Below, piece by piece: positions 37,276-45,352 of a DNA stretch of 64,000 bases. The translations under genes and the position numbers were made by a program. Location: assembly GCA_016716225.1 (NCBI GenBank), contig JADJWT010000001.1, positions 2,614,501 to 2,678,500 on the forward strand, given 5' to 3'. The notes beneath the pieces were generated by a model. The model saw nothing but the letters and a program-made list of their open reading frames with translations, was not told the origin of the DNA and did no database searches. Position 1 is the stretch's first letter. Each line of letters opens with the position of its first letter. The DNA is from Ignavibacteriota bacterium (GTDB lineage: Bacteria; Bacteroidota; Ignavibacteria; Ignavibacteriales; Melioribacteraceae).

Positions 37276-37308
37276 AAACCTCAGTCAAAAGCTGAGGTTT
37301 TTTAATTT
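37276..37308 (+). terminator. Rho-independent terminator
   Basis: A 9-bp stem (37276-37284 with 37292-37300, GC-containing) with a 7-base loop, then a run of T. It lies 12 bases after the second hsp20 gene and ends the chaperone group. Confidence 0.88.
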
Positions 37309-37375
37309 CGTAAACTTTTATCTTCAATCAAACTTAATTATTTTTATTTATCAAAATTATAAGGATGAGTTTTAA

Positions 37376-37927
37376 ATGTTAGTTTATCCAATTACACAAT
37401 ACGGCGATAAGATTTTAAGAAAAGTAGTTAAACCGGTTAAAGCAATTGATGATGAAATTATTAGAATTGTTAAAAAAATGTTTGAAACAATGAGAAACGC
37501 CTATGGAGTTGGATTAGCCGCAAATCAAGTTGGATTAGATAAACAAATTTTTGTTGTTGATGTTTCAACCGTTGAAGATTGCGAAGGTATAAAACCAGTT
37601 GCAATGATAAATCCACAAATAATTTTGCAATCCGATGAAAAAATAATTTTGGAAGAAGGATGTTTAAGTTTGCCAAGTCTTAGAGCGGATGTTGAAAGAG
37701 CAAAAGATATTAGAATAAAATATTTATCTACAAATGAAGAAGAAGTTGAAATTGAAGCTTCTAATTTTTTTGCAAGAGTTATTCTCCATGAATATGATCA
37801 TCTAATTGGTAAAATGATTCCAGATAGAATTGCTGAAAGTGAGAAAAAAAAATTATCAAAACTTTTGAAGAAAATTCAAAATAGAGAAGTAGATTGTGAT
37901 TACCCAGTAACTGAATTAGAAATTTAA
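37376..37927 (+). CDS. def: Peptide deformylase
   Basis: 183 residues; removes the N-formyl group from nascent chains. All three motifs are intact: G-V-G-L-A-A-N-Q near 43-50 (Gln backbone ligand), E-E-G-C-L-S-L-P with the metal Cys near 102, and H-E-Y-D-H with two metal His and the catalytic Glu near 145. The metal is usually Fe2+. It starts the def-fmt pair, 3 bases apart. Confidence 0.96.
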   Translation: MLVYPITQYGDKILRKVVKPVKAIDDEIIRIVKKMFETMRNAYGVGLAANQVGLDKQIFVVDVSTVEDCEGIKPVAMINPQIILQSDEKIILEEGCLSLPSLRADVERAKDIRIKYLSTNEEEVEIEASNFFARVILHEYDHLIGKMIPDRIAESEKKKLSKLLKKIQNREVDCDYPVTELEI

Positions 37928-37930
37928 AAT

Positions 37931-38830
37931 ATGAAAATAATTTTTTTTGCAACTCCAGATTTTGCAATTCCTTCTCTTAAAATTCTTCACGAAAACAATC
38001 ATGAAATTCTAGCTGTTGTAACTGCACCGGATAAACCTCGCGGGCGTGGGCAGAATTTATCACCAACTCCAACTAAGCAATTTGCTGTTGATAATAACAT
38101 CAAAGTTTTCACTCCGGAAAATTTAAAAGATGAAAATCTTGTAAAAGATTTAAAAGAATTAAATCCAGATTTATTTGTTGTTGTTGCATTTAGAATATTG
38201 CCAAGAAGTATTTACACAATTCCAAAATTTGGATCTTTCAATTTGCACGGATCTTTGCTTCCAAAATATAGAGGAGCTGCCCCGATCCAATGGGCATTGA
38301 TAAATGGTGATACAGAAACTGGATTAACAACATTTTTTTTGGAAGATAAAGTTGATACGGGAAATATTATTTTAACAGAAAAAGTTGAAATTTTAGGAAG
38401 TGATAATTTCGAAACACTTCATGATAAAATGAGTTTGGTTGGTGCAGATTTAACTTTACGAACTGTAAATTTAATTCAAGAAAATAAAATTGAACTTCAA
38501 AAGCAAGATGATTCAATTGCAACACCGGCTCCAAAAATAACTAAAGAAATTTGTGAAATTAATTGGAATAAAACCGCGTATCAAATTCATAATTTAGTAA
38601 GAGGATTATCTCCATTTCCCGGAGCTTTTTTTTATCATAATGAAAAATTGTATAAGGTTTACTCAACTAAAGTTTTACAAAATTCAGATTTGAAAACTGG
38701 CGAAATTTATCAATCTAAAAATGAAATTATAATTGGCACATCTCAAAATTCAATTCAGATTATTGAAATTCAACCGGAAGGACGAAAACGAATGAAAACC
38801 GAAGAATTTCTGCGAGGTTATTCTCTTTAA
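37931..38830 (+). CDS. fmt: Methionyl-tRNA formyltransferase
   Basis: 299 residues; adds formyl from 10-formyl-THF to Met-tRNA-fMet. N-terminal Rossmann-like domain begins IIFFATPDFAIPSL; the active-site loop F-N-L-H-G-S-L-L-P near 105-113 supplies Asn and His, and the Asp lies in KVDTG. Substrate loop is YRGAAPIQWALINGD. The C-terminal OB-like domain starts near 205. Cotranscribed with def, its physiological partner. Confidence 0.96.
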   Translation: MKIIFFATPDFAIPSLKILHENNHEILAVVTAPDKPRGRGQNLSPTPTKQFAVDNNIKVFTPENLKDENLVKDLKELNPDLFVVVAFRILPRSIYTIPKFGSFNLHGSLLPKYRGAAPIQWALINGDTETGLTTFFLEDKVDTGNIILTEKVEILGSDNFETLHDKMSLVGADLTLRTVNLIQENKIELQKQDDSIATPAPKITKEICEINWNKTAYQIHNLVRGLSPFPGAFFYHNEKLYKVYSTKVLQNSDLKTGEIYQSKNEIIIGTSQNSIQIIEIQPEGRKRMKTEEFLRGYSL

Positions 38831-38917
38831 TAATACCAAAAATTGTTCTTCAATTATTCTTTCAATGGACTTACAAAATTACTTTAGCTAATTTTAAATA
38901 TTAAAATTGAGGTAAGT

Positions 38918-40222
38918 ATGAAAGAAAATAATAACAACAATGATTCTAAATATTCCATGGATACACATTTAATTTATGGAAAAAATGTTTCAAACAAATG
39001 GGATTATAGCCACCATGTAACTGCACCGATTTCTTCATCCACAACTTTTAGGCTTGATTCTGTTGAGCGCGGTGCAGAAGGTTTTATGCAATTTGCACAA
39101 ACTGAAGCTCATGGAAATGAACAGCCAATTTTTATTTACGATAGACTCGGCGAACCCAATAAAGATATGCTTGAAGAAAATTTGGCATTTATTGAAAAAG
39201 GTGAAATGGCTGTTACATTTGCAAGCGGAATGAGTGCAATTTCCGGAGTTTTAGGAATTCTTACAAAATCCGGTGATGAAATTATTACACACACAACTTT
39301 GTATGGATGTACAATTTCGCTTTTTAATAATTGGTATCCGCGGTTAAATATAAAAGTTCATCCGGTTGATTTAACAAATCTCCAAAATATTTATTCCGTA
39401 CTAAATGAAAACACAAAAGTTATTTATTTTGAAACACCGGCAAATCCCAACTTGGATATTATAAATATTATTGAGTTAAGAAAAATTGTTGATGAAATTA
39501 ATAAATCAAGAAGCGAAAATAATTTATTAACAATTGTTGTTGATAACACTTTTGCAACTTCATTCAGTCAGAGACCAATAGAATTAGGTTCAGATTTCAC
39601 TGTTCATTCTTTAACAAAAGGAATGGGCGGATTTGGAACAGATATGGGAGGTGCTGTAATCGGTAAAAATAAATATCGTGACGCACTTCTTCTTTATAGA
39701 AAAGATTTCGGAGCTGTGCTAAATACAAAAAGTGCTTGGGCAATTTTAACTTACGGATTGCCGAGTTTGGCACTTCGACAAAAACACCAAATTCAATCAT
39801 CAATTAAAATTGCAGAATTTTTAGAAAATCATCACAAAGTGGAATTTGTTAAATATCCGGGATTGAAATCTCATCCGCAGTATGAAATTGCAAAAGAACA
39901 AATGATAGATTTCTACGGAAATTTTGCACCGGGAAGTTTAATTTATTTTGTACTAAAAGGAAATACTCCGGAAGAAACAAAAAATAATGGTAAAAAGTTA
40001 ATGGATCATATTGCACAAAATGCTTATACAATGACGTTGGCAGTAAGTTTGGGTCATACAAGAACTTTAATTGAACATCCGGCTTCGATGACACATTCTG
40101 TAATTCCAGCTGATAAATTAGTTGAACGTGGAATTGATGCCGGTGGTGTAAGATTAGCAATTGGAATTGAAAATGTAAATGATGTTTTAACCGATTTGGA
40201 GGAATCCTTAAAAGTAATTTAG
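38918..40222 (+). CDS. PLP-dependent Cys/Met metabolism enzyme, methionine gamma-lyase-like
   Basis: 434 residues of the Cys/Met gamma-family. The PLP lysine is Lys234 in H-S-L-T-K-G-M-G-G. The context T-L-Y-G-C at about 127-131 keeps the Cys (131) that marks methionine gamma-lyases, and the closing S-L-G-H-T-R-T-L-I-E-H-P-A-S-M-T-H-S supplies the carboxylate Arg. Aromatic-Asp-Arg at FIYDRLGEPN differs from the usual Y-S-R-x-x-N-P-T, so specificity may be unusual. Cleaving methionine would give methanethiol, ammonia and 2-oxobutyrate. Cystathionine gamma-synthase or O-acetylhomoserine sulfhydrylase remains possible. No neighbouring sulfur gene decides. Confidence 0.8.
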   Translation: MKENNNNNDSKYSMDTHLIYGKNVSNKWDYSHHVTAPISSSTTFRLDSVERGAEGFMQFAQTEAHGNEQPIFIYDRLGEPNKDMLEENLAFIEKGEMAVTFASGMSAISGVLGILTKSGDEIITHTTLYGCTISLFNNWYPRLNIKVHPVDLTNLQNIYSVLNENTKVIYFETPANPNLDIINIIELRKIVDEINKSRSENNLLTIVVDNTFATSFSQRPIELGSDFTVHSLTKGMGGFGTDMGGAVIGKNKYRDALLLYRKDFGAVLNTKSAWAILTYGLPSLALRQKHQIQSSIKIAEFLENHHKVEFVKYPGLKSHPQYEIAKEQMIDFYGNFAPGSLIYFVLKGNTPEETKNNGKKLMDHIAQNAYTMTLAVSLGHTRTLIEHPASMTHSVIPADKLVERGIDAGGVRLAIGIENVNDVLTDLEESLKVI

Positions 40223-40235
40223 TACTTTAATAAAA

Positions 40236-40263
40236 GTAGTGAGTGAAAATTTTCATTCACTAC
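40236..40263 (+). terminator. Terminator-like hairpin after the methionine lyase-like gene
   Basis: Bases 40236-40249 are the inverted complement of 40250-40263 over 14 positions (one G.T pair), a near-perfect snap-back hairpin with AT-rich sequence following. It lies 14 bases after the stop. Confidence 0.7.
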
Positions 40264-40325
40264 ATAAATTTTCATTTCAAAAAAATATTTCCGATAATAT
40301 CAATTATTCACAGATTGAGTGAAAT

Positions 40326-40727
40326 TTGAAATTTCTTTTTATAAGCATTTTATTTTTTTCTTCAAATTTATTTTCTCAAGAAATTGAAAATCTTGAACAG
40401 AATGTTGTTGGAATGATTAACTCAAATGGAGAAATTTATTTAGTTCTTGAGAATGGTTTTTTAAAATTAGAAAATGACGAAGCCTATATTGAGTATTACA
40501 GAAAAATTTATAATGATTCCACAATTACAAACCCAAATACAGAAATAAAGGAAAATTATTCTCTCAACTTTTTTCCGTATTTAATACCAACTCAAAACGA
40601 TTTTAAAATTGATTTTGATCAACCGATGAAACTTGGAATTTTAATTGAACTTAAAAGTTCAGAGAAATTCAATTTATCGGACTATGGAAAAACTGTCGTT
40701 GATTCAATTAAAAACAAATCAAAGTAA
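40326..40727 (+). CDS. Small secreted protein of unknown function
   Basis: 133 residues from a TTG start at 40326. The N-terminus is a strong signal peptide (M-K-F-L-F-I-S-I-L-F-F-S-S-N-L-F-S-Q), then a mature domain of about 115 residues rich in acidic and Asn residues, with no cysteines and no recognised motif. The TTG choice follows from the fact that the signal begins immediately after it and there is no in-frame ATG before it. It stands alone between two hairpin-bounded genes. Confidence 0.6.
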   Translation: MKFLFISILFFSSNLFSQEIENLEQNVVGMINSNGEIYLVLENGFLKLENDEAYIEYYRKIYNDSTITNPNTEIKENYSLNFFPYLIPTQNDFKIDFDQPMKLGILIELKSSEKFNLSDYGKTVVDSIKNKSK

Positions 40728-40804
40728 GTAAAAATTATTTACAACTTTTAATTGCAGAACTTCGTTAGTAAATTTCACTTCATTTTTTCAGAATCTAAAA
40801 TCTT

Positions 40805-41545
40805 ATGGTTATTCACAAATCGAAAATATTAGAAAAATTTCCGGAAATAATTTTTGGCTTCAGTCAAAAAATTAAATTAATTGAAAATGATAAATTTAAT
40901 TTCAACATGTCAAAATCGATTGGCGATGATGAAAATAAAGTTGAAAGTAATCGAGAAAAATTCTTTAATCATTTAGGATTAAATTCAAAAAATGTTGTAA
41001 TTGAAAAACAAACTCACAGTGATATTATAAATTTTGTTGAAAGTTTTGAAAAAAACTTAACCGGAGATGCATTAATTACAAAAACTAAAAATTTTGGTTT
41101 GGCAGTTTCAACTGCGGATTGCACAAATATTTATTTATATGATTCTAAAGAAAAAGTAATTGCTGCAGTTCATTCCGGTTGGGAAGGAACAGAAAAAAGA
41201 ATTTTGGAAAAAACCGTACGAAAATTAATTGATGGATTTTCGTGTAATCCAAAAAATTTGGTTGTTTATTTTGGACCTTCAATTTCTCAAAAAAATTATG
41301 AAGTTGGAAAAGAATTCGATCAAAAGTTTGAATCAAAATATTTAATTCCAAATGGAGAAAAATATTTACTCGATTTGAAATCTGCAAATAAAGATATTTT
41401 GTTGAAATTCGGTGTTCCCGAAAATCAAATTGAAGTTGACGAAATTTGCAGTTTTAGGAATTCTAATTTTCATTCATTTCGAAGAGATAAACAAAATTCC
41501 GGTCGGGCTTTTGGCGTAATTGCTATGAAAGGAACAAATGAGTAA
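40805..41545 (+). CDS. pgeF: PgeF/YfiH-family (peptidoglycan editing factor, laccase-domain) protein
   Basis: 246 residues. The metal/active site is complete: His71 in K-Q-T-H-S-D, Cys106 in S-T-A-D-C-T and His123 in A-V-H-S-G-W, with FGPSISQKNYEVG afterwards. This LACC1-type fold acts in E. coli (YfiH) to remove L-Ser-containing errors from peptidoglycan precursors, while other members are purine nucleoside phosphorylases. The choice is not decidable here. The next gene overlaps its end by 8 bases and is translated from within it. Confidence 0.9.
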   Translation: MVIHKSKILEKFPEIIFGFSQKIKLIENDKFNFNMSKSIGDDENKVESNREKFFNHLGLNSKNVVIEKQTHSDIINFVESFEKNLTGDALITKTKNFGLAVSTADCTNIYLYDSKEKVIAAVHSGWEGTEKRILEKTVRKLIDGFSCNPKNLVVYFGPSISQKNYEVGKEFDQKFESKYLIPNGEKYLLDLKSANKDILLKFGVPENQIEVDEICSFRNSNFHSFRRDKQNSGRAFGVIAMKGTNE

Positions 41546-42446
41546 TTCATTAAAAATTGCTTTGGGATATGTTGCAATTTGTCTTATTTGGGGCTCAACG
41601 TGGCTTGCAATAAGGCTGGGATTGGATTCATTAACTCCTTTAATTTCTGCGGGATTGCGTTTTCTTTCAGCTTCAATAATAATTTTTGCAATCGTATTTA
41701 TCAAAAAAATTGAAATGCATTTGGATTCCAATTCAATAAAAATGTATATTTTTTTAGCATTCTTTTCATTTACAATTCCGTTTGGGTTGGTTTATTGGGC
41801 AGAGCAATTCGTGCCAAGTGGATTAGCTTCAGTATTGTTCGGAATCTTTCCATTTTCAGTTTTCGTATTTTCTTGGTTTATTCTCAAAGGAGAATCTGCA
41901 GATTTTTTCAAATTGGCAAGTGTAATTTTAGGCTTCATCGGAATTCTAATAATTTTTTCAGATAGTTTAGAATTGGATATTGAAAATCATACTTTAGGAT
42001 TATTGGCGGTTTTGTTAAGCGCAATAATTCAAGGTTCAAACTCAGTTGTGGTAAAAAAATGGGGAAGTCATCTTCATCCGTTTTCACTAAATGCAATTCC
42101 GTTGTTGATTGCCGGAATTTCCATGATTTCGTTAAGTTTCTTTTTCGAAGATTCATCAATTTGGGAATTTAACACAAAAGCAATTTTGTCAATTTCTTAC
42201 TTAGCTGTTGTTGGAACAATTGCGGCTTTTACAATTTATTATTGGTTGTTAAAGCAAATTAACGCGGTGATTTTAGCGCTTTCATCATTTATAACCCCAA
42301 TTATTGCATTAATTTTGGGCTGGCTGATTCTTAACGAACAACTTTCTGCAAAAGTTTTAGTTGGGGCACTTTTTGTGTTAATTGGAATTTTATTTGCTAA
42401 TTTTAAGCAATTAAGAAAATATATTCTTAATAAAAAGGAATTGTAA
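41538..42446 (+). CDS. EamA/DMT-family transporter
   Basis: 302-residue inner-membrane protein, about ten helices in two EamA repeats (roughly 1-140 and 150-295). The first repeat has Y-V-A-I-C-L-I-W-G-S-T-W-L-A-I-R-L-G-L typical of EamA; the second closes with A-L-S-S-F-I-T-P-I-I-A-L-I-L-G-W. Such carriers export amino acids or metabolites; the substrate is unknown. The start ATG lies 8 bases inside pgeF, so the two are coupled, with folB following directly. Confidence 0.88.
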   Translation: MSNSLKIALGYVAICLIWGSTWLAIRLGLDSLTPLISAGLRFLSASIIIFAIVFIKKIEMHLDSNSIKMYIFLAFFSFTIPFGLVYWAEQFVPSGLASVLFGIFPFSVFVFSWFILKGESADFFKLASVILGFIGILIIFSDSLELDIENHTLGLLAVLLSAIIQGSNSVVVKKWGSHLHPFSLNAIPLLIAGISMISLSFFFEDSSIWEFNTKAILSISYLAVVGTIAAFTIYYWLLKQINAVILALSSFITPIIALILGWLILNEQLSAKVLVGALFVLIGILFANFKQLRKYILNKKEL

Positions 42447-42815
42447 ATGTTAAATGTTGTTCGAATAAAAAATGCGGTTTTTTATGCATATCACGGAGCT
42501 TTAAAAGAAGAGCAGTTTATTGGCGGAAAGTTTGAAGCCGATGTTGATATGTTTTTCAGTTTTACGGAAGCTGCCGCAAATGATGATTTATCTAAAACAA
42601 TAAATTATGATGAAGTATATAAATTTATTAACAAAATAATTCATGAAAAAAAATATTATTTGATAGAAACATTGGCAACAATTATTGCAGATAGTTTATT
42701 AAAGACTTATCCCATTTTAGAAAAAGTAAAGGTAAAAGTCAGAAAAAATAATGTTCCCGTCGGCGGAATTATTGAACATGTGGAAGCAGAAGTTGAAAAA
42801 GGCAGAAACGAATAA
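42447..42815 (+). CDS. folB: Dihydroneopterin aldolase
   Basis: 122 residues; cleaves dihydroneopterin to 6-hydroxymethyl-dihydropterin in folate synthesis. F-Y-A-Y-H-G-A-L-K-E-E near 12-23 supplies the pterin-binding Glu; TINYDEVYKFI supplies the conserved Tyr near 54; a late Lys is in K-V-K-V-R-K-N-N-V-P. Length is normal. Start follows the EamA stop at once; folK overlaps its last 38 bases. Confidence 0.94.
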   Translation: MLNVVRIKNAVFYAYHGALKEEQFIGGKFEADVDMFFSFTEAAANDDLSKTINYDEVYKFINKIIHEKKYYLIETLATIIADSLLKTYPILEKVKVKVRKNNVPVGGIIEHVEAEVEKGRNE

Positions 42816-43302
42816 AGTATATATTGGAATTGGCTCAAATGTTGGGAATCGTTTATTAAATTTTAGAAAAACTATAAAATTAATTAGCGAAAATGAAAAT
42901 ATTTCTGACGTAAAAATTTCTTCAATTTATGAAACTTTGCCTTACGGAAATATTGAACAAAATAATTTTTATAATGCAGTAATTTATTTCAACACAAAAT
43001 TAACTTTGCAAGAACTTTTTGATTTTACAAAATCTATTGAGAAAAAAATCGGTAGAATTAAAAGACAAAATTGGGGACCGCGCGAAATTGATTTGGATAT
43101 TTTATTATTCAACAAATTGGTTTTTGCCGATGAATATATTTCAATTCCGCATAAAGATTTGGTAAATCGCGATTTTGTTTTGGTACCATTATTGGAATTA
43201 TCTAAAAATTTGGTAAATCCGGAAACAAAAATTAAGTTAAAAGAATACCTAAATAAATTATCTCATAAATTTATAATTAGTAAATTTGGATTAGAAATTT
43301 AG
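42778..43302 (+). CDS. folK: HPPK, 6-hydroxymethyl-dihydropterin pyrophosphokinase
   Basis: About 174 residues from ATG 42778 (a further upstream ATG, 42751, also lies inside folB). Y-I-G-I-G-S-N-V-G-N-R opens the domain. The diagnostic R-x-x-W-G-P-R-E-I-D-L-D-I-L-L-F near 80-95 binds pterin and ATP with two Mg ions via Asp-Leu-Asp. The I-P-H-K-D-L motif follows. It acts right after FolB, and the overlap suggests coupled translation. Confidence 0.93.
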   Translation: MWKQKLKKAETNKVYIGIGSNVGNRLLNFRKTIKLISENENISDVKISSIYETLPYGNIEQNNFYNAVIYFNTKLTLQELFDFTKSIEKKIGRIKRQNWGPREIDLDILLFNKLVFADEYISIPHKDLVNRDFVLVPLLELSKNLVNPETKIKLKEYLNKLSHKFIISKFGLEI

Positions 43303-43377
43303 ATCAATAATTAGCATTTTTCATTACTTTCATTTTAAAACTATTTTGAAAATATAATTTTGAATACGGAGAATTTT

Positions 43378-44022
43378 TTGGAACAACCGAGATATATCGC
43401 AATTGAAGGTGTAATTGGAGCTGGTAAAACAGCATTAGCTAAAAAATTATCAGAAAAACTTTCGGCAAAATTAGTTTTGGAAGAATTTGAAAACAATCCA
43501 TTCTTAGAAAAATTTTACGATGACAGAAAACGTTACGCATTTCAAACACAGATGTTTTTTTTAATTAACAGATTTAAGCAACAAGAACAGTTTAACCAAG
43601 AAGATCTTTTTACGGAATATTTGGTTTCGGATTATTTTTTCGATAAAGATCAAATTTTTGCATATTTAAATCTTTCTGGTGAAGAACTAAAATTGTATGA
43701 AGGAGTTTTTCCCTTGTTGAAAAGAAATTTGCGACAAATCGATTTGGTAATTTTCCTCCAAGCAAGTGTCGATCGTTTAATTTATAATATTAAAAAACGT
43801 GGAAGATCGGTCGAGAAAAATTTAACAAGAACATATATTCGTGAATTAAGTGAAGCTTACAATAATTTTTTCTTCAAATACAGTTCAACGCCTTTGCTAA
43901 TTGTGAACACAACTGAAATTGATTTTGTAAATAAAGAAGATGATTTTGATGAACTCTATAATCAAATTTTTAGAAAAGATAGAGGTTTCATAGAATATTT
44001 TAATCCAAAAATAAAAGTATAA
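43378..44022 (+). CDS. Deoxynucleoside kinase
   Basis: About 214 residues from a TTG at 43378 preceded by GGAG at 43368-43371; an earlier TTG (43360) would add six residues. P-loop G-V-I-G-A-G-K-T-A-L-A-K-K-L, E-E-F-E-N-N-P-F-L-E-K-F-Y (base-specificity Glu), the R-Y-A-F-Q-T-Q-M-F-F-L-x-x-R-F segment and the lid R-G-R-S-V-E-K-N-L fit the dNK/dGK family, phosphorylating deoxynucleosides in salvage. Length is normal. The next gene begins 2 bases later. Confidence 0.9.
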   Translation: MEQPRYIAIEGVIGAGKTALAKKLSEKLSAKLVLEEFENNPFLEKFYDDRKRYAFQTQMFFLINRFKQQEQFNQEDLFTEYLVSDYFFDKDQIFAYLNLSGEELKLYEGVFPLLKRNLRQIDLVIFLQASVDRLIYNIKKRGRSVEKNLTRTYIRELSEAYNNFFFKYSSTPLLIVNTTEIDFVNKEDDFDELYNQIFRKDRGFIEYFNPKIKV

Positions 44023-44024
44023 AA

Positions 44025-44246
44025 ATGACCGGAATATTTAGATTATTATTTTACATTTTAATTGGCTATATATTTTACAAAAGCTATAAAGTAATTGTAA
44101 ATATGTTTAGAAATTCTTCAAACAGAAATTCTGAAACAAATATTTTTGATAAGGAAAATGTAAAAAGTAAAATTAACAAAAAAGAAGTTATCGATGCAGA
44201 ATTTGAAGATATTAATGATAAAGATAACCCGCCTACAGATAAATAA
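44025..44246 (+). CDS. Small single-pass membrane protein, unknown
   Basis: 73 residues: one helix (about 4-24, FRLLFYILIGYIFYKSYKVIV) then a charged tail with Asn/Glu/Lys and an E-V-I-D-A-E-F-E-D-I segment. N-terminal orientation cannot be told. It follows the dNK gene after 2 bases, so it is probably cotranscribed. The tail pattern is common in small Bacteroidota membrane proteins, but I recognise no characterised relative. Confidence 0.55.
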   Translation: MTGIFRLLFYILIGYIFYKSYKVIVNMFRNSSNRNSETNIFDKENVKSKINKKEVIDAEFEDINDKDNPPTDK

Positions 44247-44296
44247 AAAATCTAAGTTTTTGCGAATTTACAAAACAAAGTTAAAAACTTTATTCC

Positions 44297-45229
44297 ATGA
44301 AAAAAATTGCCGCAATTGATATTGGTTCAAACTCATTTCACTTAATAATTGCACAAATTTCACAAAACTTAAATTTAGAAATTATTCATCGCGAACGAGA
44401 AGTAATACGTTTAAGTGAAAATTTTACAAACGAATCAAAAATAATTTCCATAGAATTAATTGAAAAATCGCTTTTAGTTTTAAATAAATTTTCAGAAATT
44501 GCCAAATTACATAAAGCAGAAATATTTGCCGTTGCTACAAGTTCGGTTAGAGAATCTTCAAATCAAAATATATTTATAAAGAAAATTTTTGATGAAACCG
44601 GAATCCAAATAAAAGTTATTGATGGAATTGAAGAAGCCAGATTAATTTATTTGGGAATTTCAAATTCCATTAAAATTAAAAATAAAAAATGTCTCTGTAT
44701 TGATATTGGCGGTGGAAGTACGGAATTTATTATCGGCGAAAATGAAAAAATAATTTTTTCAGAAAGTTTAAAACTCGGTGCAGTTCGCTTAACGCAAATG
44801 TTTTTCCCGGATTTTACAATTACGGAATCTAAAATAATTGATTGTAAAAAATATATTGAACAAAATTTAGCAATATCAAAAAGTAAAATTAATTTTGAAG
44901 AAACTGATATTGTAATTGGAACTTCCGGAACAATTTTATCTGTGGGAAATCTTATAAATTCTATAAAATTCAAAAAAGTAAATTTGGAAAGTTTGAATAA
45001 TTTCAAAATTGAGAAAGAAGATTTATTTGAAATTCAGAAAATTATTTTATCGGAAAAAACTTTTGAAGAAAGAAAAAGTATTGCCGGAATTGATGAGAGA
45101 AGAGCTGATATTTTTCCCGCCGGAATAATTTTATTAACTACAATTTTTGAGCAATTCAAAATTAAAGAAATGGTAGTTTCCGAATATGCTTTACGCGAGG
45201 GAATTATTTTTGACACTTTGAAAAATTAA
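44297..45229 (+). CDS. Ppx/GppA-family exopolyphosphatase
   Basis: 310 residues; degrades polyphosphate or pppGpp. ASKHA fold: A-A-I-D-I-G-S-N-S-F-H-L near 4-15, V-A-T-S-S-V-R-E-S-S near 77-86, and C-I-D-I-G-G-G-S-T-E near 135-144. The catalytic Glu equivalent is in G-I-E-E-A-R. The short C-terminus has no HD domain, so it is the compact form. It is separate from neighbours by about 50 and 120 bases. Confidence 0.92.
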   Translation: MKKIAAIDIGSNSFHLIIAQISQNLNLEIIHREREVIRLSENFTNESKIISIELIEKSLLVLNKFSEIAKLHKAEIFAVATSSVRESSNQNIFIKKIFDETGIQIKVIDGIEEARLIYLGISNSIKIKNKKCLCIDIGGGSTEFIIGENEKIIFSESLKLGAVRLTQMFFPDFTITESKIIDCKKYIEQNLAISKSKINFEETDIVIGTSGTILSVGNLINSIKFKKVNLESLNNFKIEKEDLFEIQKIILSEKTFEERKSIAGIDERRADIFPAGIILLTTIFEQFKIKEMVVSEYALREGIIFDTLKN

Positions 45230-45352
45230 ATTTCTGTCTATCTTTAAAACACTTAGACCAAAATAAATATTTAAATAACAAAATTTGTGAAACTGTACTT
45301 AAAAGTATTATTTTTCTTTAATTAATTTTTCGTACTAAATATTGGAAATTAT

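Noticed and set aside
42751..42777. Longer folK start at 42751
   Set aside because: It would overlap folB by 65 bases; ATG 42778 places Y-I-G-I-G-S-N at the usual distance from the N-terminus.
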